Below are positions 5,114 through 9,131 of a DNA stretch of 9,131 bases, piece by piece; positions within the stretch are counted from its first letter, which is position 1, and every line of letters starts with the position of its first letter. Source of the stretch: Natronomonas sp. GTDB lineage: Archaea > Halobacteriota > Halobacteria > Halobacteriales > Haloarculaceae. Location of the stretch: contig SLIW01000536.1 in NCBI GenBank assembly GCA_007135435.1, positions 1 through 9,131 on the forward strand. Direction: 5' to 3'. The notes under the pieces are model-generated. The model worked only from the letters and a program-made list of their open reading frames with translations, had not been told where the DNA came from and did not search any database. The position numbers and the translations under genes are program-made.

Positions 5114-7057
5114 TCACCCCTCCGACGCCGGGACGTCGATCCCCTCGGTGGCGTCCTCGATCACGTCGACGGCGGATTCGTCCTCCATCGTCGAGACGTC
5201 GCCGAGATCCTCGCCCAGCATGATGTCGCTGATCGTCCGGCGCATGATCTTGCCCGAGCGGGTCTTGGGGAGCTGGTCGACGAAGACGACGTCGTCGACG
5301 ACCGCGATCGGGCCGACCACGTCCCGGATCTGGCCCGTCAGCTCCTCGGCGAGTTCGTCGCTCGGTTCGTACTCCCTCCCGAGGACGACGAACGTCGAGG
5401 CGACCTCGGTCCGCTCGGGGTCGGGCTTGGCGATGGCGGCGGCCTCGACGACGGCGTCGTGGCTGACCAGGGCGTCCTCGATGTCGGTCGGGCCGATCCG
5501 GTGGCCGGCGATGGTGATGACCTCGTCGGCGCGGCCGCTGAACCAGACGTACCCCTCCTCGTCGACGGCGGCGGCGTCGCCGACCCAGTAGACCCCCTCG
5601 ACCTCCTGCCAGTACTCGCGCCGGTAGCGGTCCTCGCCCTCCCACAGCGTCGGGGTGAGCCCGGGGAACGGCTCCTCGATGACCAGCGCGCCCTCCTCGC
5701 CGGTCTCGACGTGATTGCCGTCGAAGTCCCGGACGCCGGCCTGGACGCCGGGGAGCGGGATGCCGGCCGAGCCGGGCTTGATCGGCAGCAGGTCGATGCC
5801 GTAGGGGTTGCCGATGATCGGCCCGCCGGTCTCGGTCTGCCACATGTGGTCGATGACCGGGACCTCGTCGTCCAGCACCTCCTTCTGGAGCCAGCGCCAC
5901 GCGGGCGGGTTCAGCGGCTCGCCGGCGGAGAACACCGCGTCCAGCGACGTGAGGTCGTAGCGCTCGTGGTACTCGTCGTCGTATCCCGACAGGGCCCGGA
6001 TGGCCGTGGGTGCGGTGAAGATCTTGCTGATGCCGTCGCGCTCGACCAGCTTCCACCAGATGCCCGCGTCGGGATGGTCCGGGACCCCCTCGTAGACGAC
6101 GCTCGTCGCGCCGCACAGGAGCGGCGCGTAGACGATGTAGGAGTGGCCGACGATCCAGCCGATGTCCGACGTCGCCCACCAGACGTCCTCGGGTTCGATG
6201 CCGAACAGCCACTTCGCCATCGCGTAGACGTGGACCTGGTAGCCCCCGTGGGTGTGGACCGTCCCCTTGGGTCGGCCGGTCGTCCCCGAGGTCGGGAGGA
6301 TGAAGGCGGCCTCCGTCGCCCCGCGCTCGACGTACCCGGTGTCCGCGTCGGGGTCGGCGTTCGCCGCCTCGATCGCCTCGCCCCAGCGCGTGTCGCGGTC
6401 GCGGAGGTCCGGGTCGTCGCCGCGCTGAAGGACGACGACGTCCTCGATGCCCGCGGCGTCCTCGTAGTTGTCGAGCGAGTCGTCGACGATGGCCTTGAGG
6501 TCGACCTCCTGGCCGCCCCGGTAGCCGACGTCGGCCGTCAGGAGGAGCTCCGACCCGGCGAGGTCGATCCGGTCGGCCAGCGCCCCGGCGCCGAACCCGC
6601 CGAAGACCACGGAGTGGATGGCGCCGATGCGCGTCGTCGCCAGCATCGCGACGATCGCCTCCGGGCACATCGGCATGTAGATCGTCACGCGGTCGCCCTC
6701 CGCGACGCCGAGCGAGCGGAGCGTGGCCGCGAACGACTTGACGTCCTCGAGCAGCTGCTTGTAGGTCACCACGCGCGTCACGTCGCGCTCGCCCGTCTCG
6801 TAGATGAGCGCCGCCTGGTTCCCCCTGCCGCGCTCGACGTGGTAGTCCAGGCAGTTGTAGCTCACGTTGGTCGTCCCGCCGGGGAACCAGGCGAACTCGC
6901 CTGGCCCCTCCTCCTCGTAGACGGCGTCCCACGGCTCGAACCAGTTGAGCTCGCGCGCGACCGACCCCCAGAGCGCCTCGGGGTCCTCCTCGCCGAGGCG
7001 GAGCAGCCGTTTCAGTTCCGGTGCACGTACCTCCCGTTCGGACTCACCAGCGGACAT
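5114..7057 (-). CDS. AMP-forming acetyl-CoA synthetase-type acyl-CoA ligase
   Basis: This 647-residue enzyme, the usual Acs length, should convert acetate or a similar short acid, ATP and CoA to acyl-CoA, AMP and PPi. Motifs in order are FPGGTTNVSYNCLD (58-71), VVFGGFGAGALADRI (150-164), the phosphate loop TSGTTGRPKG (256-265), SDIGWIVGHSYIVYAPL (297-313), MWQTETGG (405-412), YWVGDAA (490-496), SGRADEVITIAGHRIG (507-522), and PKTRSGKIMRR (597-607) with the catalytic, acetylation-prone Lys603. Trp406 matches the Trp that restricts bacterial Acs to C2-C3 acids, so acetate or propionate is favoured over long or bulky acids. The ATG at 7057 fits a leaderless mRNA from the TATA element at 7082-7087. 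It converges with the reductoisomerase-like gene and follows the amine oxidase on the same strand by 267 bp. Confidence 0.9.
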   Translation of the reverse strand: MSAGESEREVRAPELKRLLRLGEEDPEALWGSVARELNWFEPWDAVYEEEGPGEFAWFPGGTTNVSYNCLDYHVERGRGNQAALIYETGERDVTRVVTYKQLLEDVKSFAATLRSLGVAEGDRVTIYMPMCPEAIVAMLATTRIGAIHSVVFGGFGAGALADRIDLAGSELLLTADVGYRGGQEVDLKAIVDDSLDNYEDAAGIEDVVVLQRGDDPDLRDRDTRWGEAIEAANADPDADTGYVERGATEAAFILPTSGTTGRPKGTVHTHGGYQVHVYAMAKWLFGIEPEDVWWATSDIGWIVGHSYIVYAPLLCGATSVVYEGVPDHPDAGIWWKLVERDGISKIFTAPTAIRALSGYDDEYHERYDLTSLDAVFSAGEPLNPPAWRWLQKEVLDDEVPVIDHMWQTETGGPIIGNPYGIDLLPIKPGSAGIPLPGVQAGVRDFDGNHVETGEEGALVIEEPFPGLTPTLWEGEDRYRREYWQEVEGVYWVGDAAAVDEEGYVWFSGRADEVITIAGHRIGPTDIEDALVSHDAVVEAAAIAKPDPERTEVASTFVVLGREYEPSDELAEELTGQIRDVVGPIAVVDDVVFVDQLPKTRSGKIMRRTISDIMLGEDLGDVSTMEDESAVDVIEDATEGIDVPASEG

Positions 7058-7081
7058 ACAGTCGGACCATCACGGTCTATC

Positions 7082-7087
7082 GGTAAA
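7082..7087 (-). promoter_or_regulatory. TATA element of the acyl-CoA ligase gene
   Basis: On the - strand the sequence reads TTCTTTACCGATA, with TTTACC beginning 30 nt before the ATG. An archaeal TATA box lies about 25-27 nt before the start of transcription, so the mRNA would begin at or just before the ATG, the common leaderless arrangement in haloarchaea. No Shine-Dalgarno precedes this ATG. The rest of the 7058-7324 gap shows only short, weak dyads, for example CACGGTCCGTG at 7213-7223, and no T-rich terminator. Confidence 0.5.
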
Positions 7088-7324
7088 GAACTGACCCGAC
7101 CGGAACTATCAACCTGGTGTTACCTCGATCGGCGACACGACGGGGTGCCCGCGGTGTGACGACGGATTGACGACGGAGAGCCGTCACGCGCACGGGTCGT
7201 CGGAGGCGGGGTCACGGTCCGTGGCGGTATGGGCTGCGGAGTCAAGCCCCCCGGAGTCGTGGCCCTGCAAGCCATGACCATCAGTCGATCGTCCCGAGCG
7301 CCGTGACGACCTCCCCGGACGGGT

Positions 7325-9131
7325 TCAGTCGTCGTCGCCGGCGACCGCGTCGGGGTCGTCGTACTTCGCCTCCCGTCGCGCCTGGACGTCCTTGATGGCG
7401 TGCTCCGGCGGGACGTCGATGGCAGGGTTCTCGTCGAAGAAGTTCACCGGCTCGAGCTTGAAGCTCGCGAGGTGGACCGGGAGGACGGGCCAGTCCTCCG
7501 GCCGGGTCACGTGGTTGACGCCCATGCTGTACCAGAGCACGATGTCCTCGCTGTCGAGCGAGCGGTCCCGGGCGGTCCACGCCGGGAGGCCCTCGTCACC
7601 GGGGCTCTGGTTCGGGTACCGCCCGGCGGGATAGCGCTCGTCGTCGCGGTACGGCGTCGCCCACAGGTGGTACTTGATGTAGCCGGTCCGCTCCATGATG
7701 CTCGATTCGTCTCGCGCTGCGGCCTCGACGTTCTCGCCCGGGGCGAGTTTGTACCCGGTCGGCCGGCCCAGGGCGTTGGTCTCTTCGGCGTGTTCGACCT
7801 GCCAATAACGACCCTTCAGGGGATCGACGAGCTCCTTCGCCTCCTCCTCGGTCGTCAGCTGGGTCTTGTCCGAGTAGAAGGCGGCCCCGGTGGGGTTGAG
7901 CCCCTCGACGCCCTCCTGGCCGTCCCACCGGATCTCCCGGTCGGCGTCCGGCCCCTTCGGGACGGGCTGGTTCTCCCGGCGGAACAGGCGGTGCTCGTCG
8001 CCGTCGACCGCCATGTCGAGCCGGAAGCAGAAGAAGTGCTGGTGGAGCATCCCCTTGACGTTCGGCGCCAGGAGCTCGAAGAACCCGGAGGTGACCTCCT
8101 CGTCGTCCGCGACGAGGCCGTTGTTGTCGATACCGGTCAGCCGCACCTGCGGCTCCATCGAGCCGTCCTGGTAGAAGTACCAGTTGAACTCGTAGTCGTA
8201 GTTGCCGACCGTGGCGACGAACGAGACGACCAGCCGGCGGTTGCGGCGCACCTCGGAGTTCCCCGTCCGCCAGTTGGTGTGCTTCCAGAGGGTGCCGTAG
8301 TCCTCCTCGTGGACGCAGATCACGTTCGGCCGGACCTCGACCTCCCCGTCGACGTCGTTCATCACGGCGTCGAAGTAGTGCATGTAGCCGAGGCAGTCGC
8401 AGCCCTCGGTCAGCGAGTTCGCGAGCCGGCCGACGTTGTACTCGCCGATGTCGATGGCGTTCTTCCAGTTGTGGTTCGGGTCGGCGTCGCCGTAGGGGAC
8501 GTTCATGTCCGCGACCGAGGCGCGGTGGACCACCGGCCGGACCTCGCCGTCGTCCTCGTAGCCGACGTCGTAGAGGACGAGCCCCTCGCGCTGGGTCCAC
8601 CCCACCCGGAGGTGCCAGTTCTGCCACTCGATCTTCCGGCCCTCGATCTCCCAGCTGGGTCCCTCGGGCTGGTCGACGTTGTAGGGCTTCAGGTCGTCGC
8701 GGAGCTCGCGGTCCTCCTCGCGGTAGTTCGCGTCCTGCAGTTCCTCGACGACATCGTCGACCTTCTGGCCGCGGTCGATCACCTCGAGGACCTCCATCTC
8801 GTCGAGGTCGACGAACGTGTGGATCCCGTCCATCGGGCGGGCGTAGCCGTTGTCCTCCTCGCTCGTGCGGACCCACGACATCGCGTGGACGAGCCGGCGG
8901 TCGCGGTCGATCCCCTCGGGGACCAGGTGGTGGCCCGCCGACCAGGGGTCGACGATCGCGAGGTCGAAGTCCTCGACGCCCCGCTTCGCCGCCGCCTCCT
9001 GCCACTCTGGGTCGTTCTTGACGGCCTCCTCGCAGGCGTCGAACTCCGCGAGCGTGATCGAGGGCTGGACGCCTGGTCGCTCGACCACCGCGTCCACGAG
9101 CTCGTCGTCCAGCGAGACGGTCACCTCGTAG
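7325..9131 (-). CDS. copper-containing (TPQ) primary-amine oxidase, 5' partial
   Basis: The enzyme oxidises primary amines with O2 to aldehyde, ammonia and H2O2. The frame is open at the right edge (Tyr-Glu precede the GTG at 9124) and the first visible residues look like the interior of the N3 domain, so the true start is outside. Numbering from that GTG: N3-type region 1-60, then the catalytic beta-sandwich. Asp225 in IDIGEY matches the catalytic base; GCDCLG is at 241-246. TVGNYDY (305-311) holds Tyr309, the precursor of the topaquinone cofactor, 84 residues after Asp225 as in the Arthrobacter enzyme (298 and 382). HQH (361-363) and His538 in MGVNHVTRPEDWP supply the copper ligands. Ala223 replaces the Tyr gate of the Arthrobacter enzyme, as in the Hansenula enzyme. 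The C-terminus ends in an acidic tail. Physiological substrate and cell location cannot be told from this part. Confidence 0.92.
   Translation of the reverse strand, partial: YEVTVSLDDELVDAVVERPGVQPSITLAEFDACEEAVKNDPEWQEAAAKRGVEDFDLAIVDPWSAGHHLVPEGIDRDRRLVHAMSWVRTSEEDNGYARPMDGIHTFVDLDEMEVLEVIDRGQKVDDVVEELQDANYREEDRELRDDLKPYNVDQPEGPSWEIEGRKIEWQNWHLRVGWTQREGLVLYDVGYEDDGEVRPVVHRASVADMNVPYGDADPNHNWKNAIDIGEYNVGRLANSLTEGCDCLGYMHYFDAVMNDVDGEVEVRPNVICVHEEDYGTLWKHTNWRTGNSEVRRNRRLVVSFVATVGNYDYEFNWYFYQDGSMEPQVRLTGIDNNGLVADDEEVTSGFFELLAPNVKGMLHQHFFCFRLDMAVDGDEHRLFRRENQPVPKGPDADREIRWDGQEGVEGLNPTGAAFYSDKTQLTTEEEAKELVDPLKGRYWQVEHAEETNALGRPTGYKLAPGENVEAAARDESSIMERTGYIKYHLWATPYRDDERYPAGRYPNQSPGDEGLPAWTARDRSLDSEDIVLWYSMGVNHVTRPEDWPVLPVHLASFKLEPVNFFDENPAIDVPPEHAIKDVQARREAKYDDPDAVAGDDD

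Noticed and set aside
4884..5591. Open + strand frame of 235 codons reading the 39-bp array as 13-residue repeats.
   Set aside because: It starts inside the reductoisomerase-like gene and most of its length is antisense to the well-supported acyl-CoA ligase. The repeat part is better explained as duplicated 3' end sequence.
7120..7281. A 53-codon - strand frame between the ligase and amine oxidase genes.
   Set aside because: Its product is rich in Pro, Thr and Arg, has no ribosome binding site or recognisable family, and runs into the ligase promoter region.
9122..9124. GTG as the start of the amine oxidase.
   Set aside because: The frame stays open to the window edge and the residues around it look like the interior of the N3 domain, so the gene is simply cut.

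Overview
The window looks like chromosomal DNA from an extremely halophilic archaeon (class Halobacteria). It is very GC-rich, the predicted proteins are strongly acidic (many Asp/Glu, few Lys), several starts are GTG, and one promoter looks like a haloarchaeal TATA box about 30 nt from an ATG. I cannot name the genus. No RNA gene, insertion sequence, integrase, CRISPR array or replication origin was seen.

Layout. (1) The left edge, + strand, holds the 3' part of a MIP18/DUF59-type iron-sulfur assembly protein behind a run of identical 21-bp repeats. (2) Convergent to it are two genes on the - strand: a biotin-dependent acyl-CoA carboxylase carboxyltransferase subunit with an unusual N-terminal extension and Gly/Asp repeat linker, and, upstream of it, an acyl-CoA dehydrogenase. 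(3) Diverging from the dehydrogenase across a 215-bp control region with a strong palindrome is a + strand ketol-acid reductoisomerase (IlvC)-like protein that lacks some catalytic residues of true IlvC. (4) Its 3' end runs into a 39-bp tandem repeat array. Beyond that, on the - strand, are an AMP-forming acetyl-CoA synthetase-type ligase and a copper/TPQ primary-amine oxidase cut by the right edge.

The genes read as an accessory carbon and nitrogen catabolic neighbourhood. The amine oxidase turns an amine into an aldehyde, the ligase makes a short acyl-CoA, the dehydrogenase makes an enoyl-CoA, and the carboxyltransferase carboxylates an acyl-CoA. Residue-level hints place the dehydrogenase base at the isovaleryl-CoA dehydrogenase position and give the carboxyltransferase a methylcrotonyl-CoA carboxylase-like pocket motif. 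A branched short-chain acyl-CoA is therefore a reasonable but unproven substrate. No biotin carboxylase, biotin carrier, hydratase, lyase or aldehyde dehydrogenase is in the window, so any such pathway is incomplete here.

The most unusual features are the reductoisomerase paralog with altered catalytic positions in a catabolic setting, and four unrelated tandem repeats in 9 kb (21, 18, 19 and 39 bp). Two of these are coding and two lie on gene 3' ends, copying the stop-codon region.
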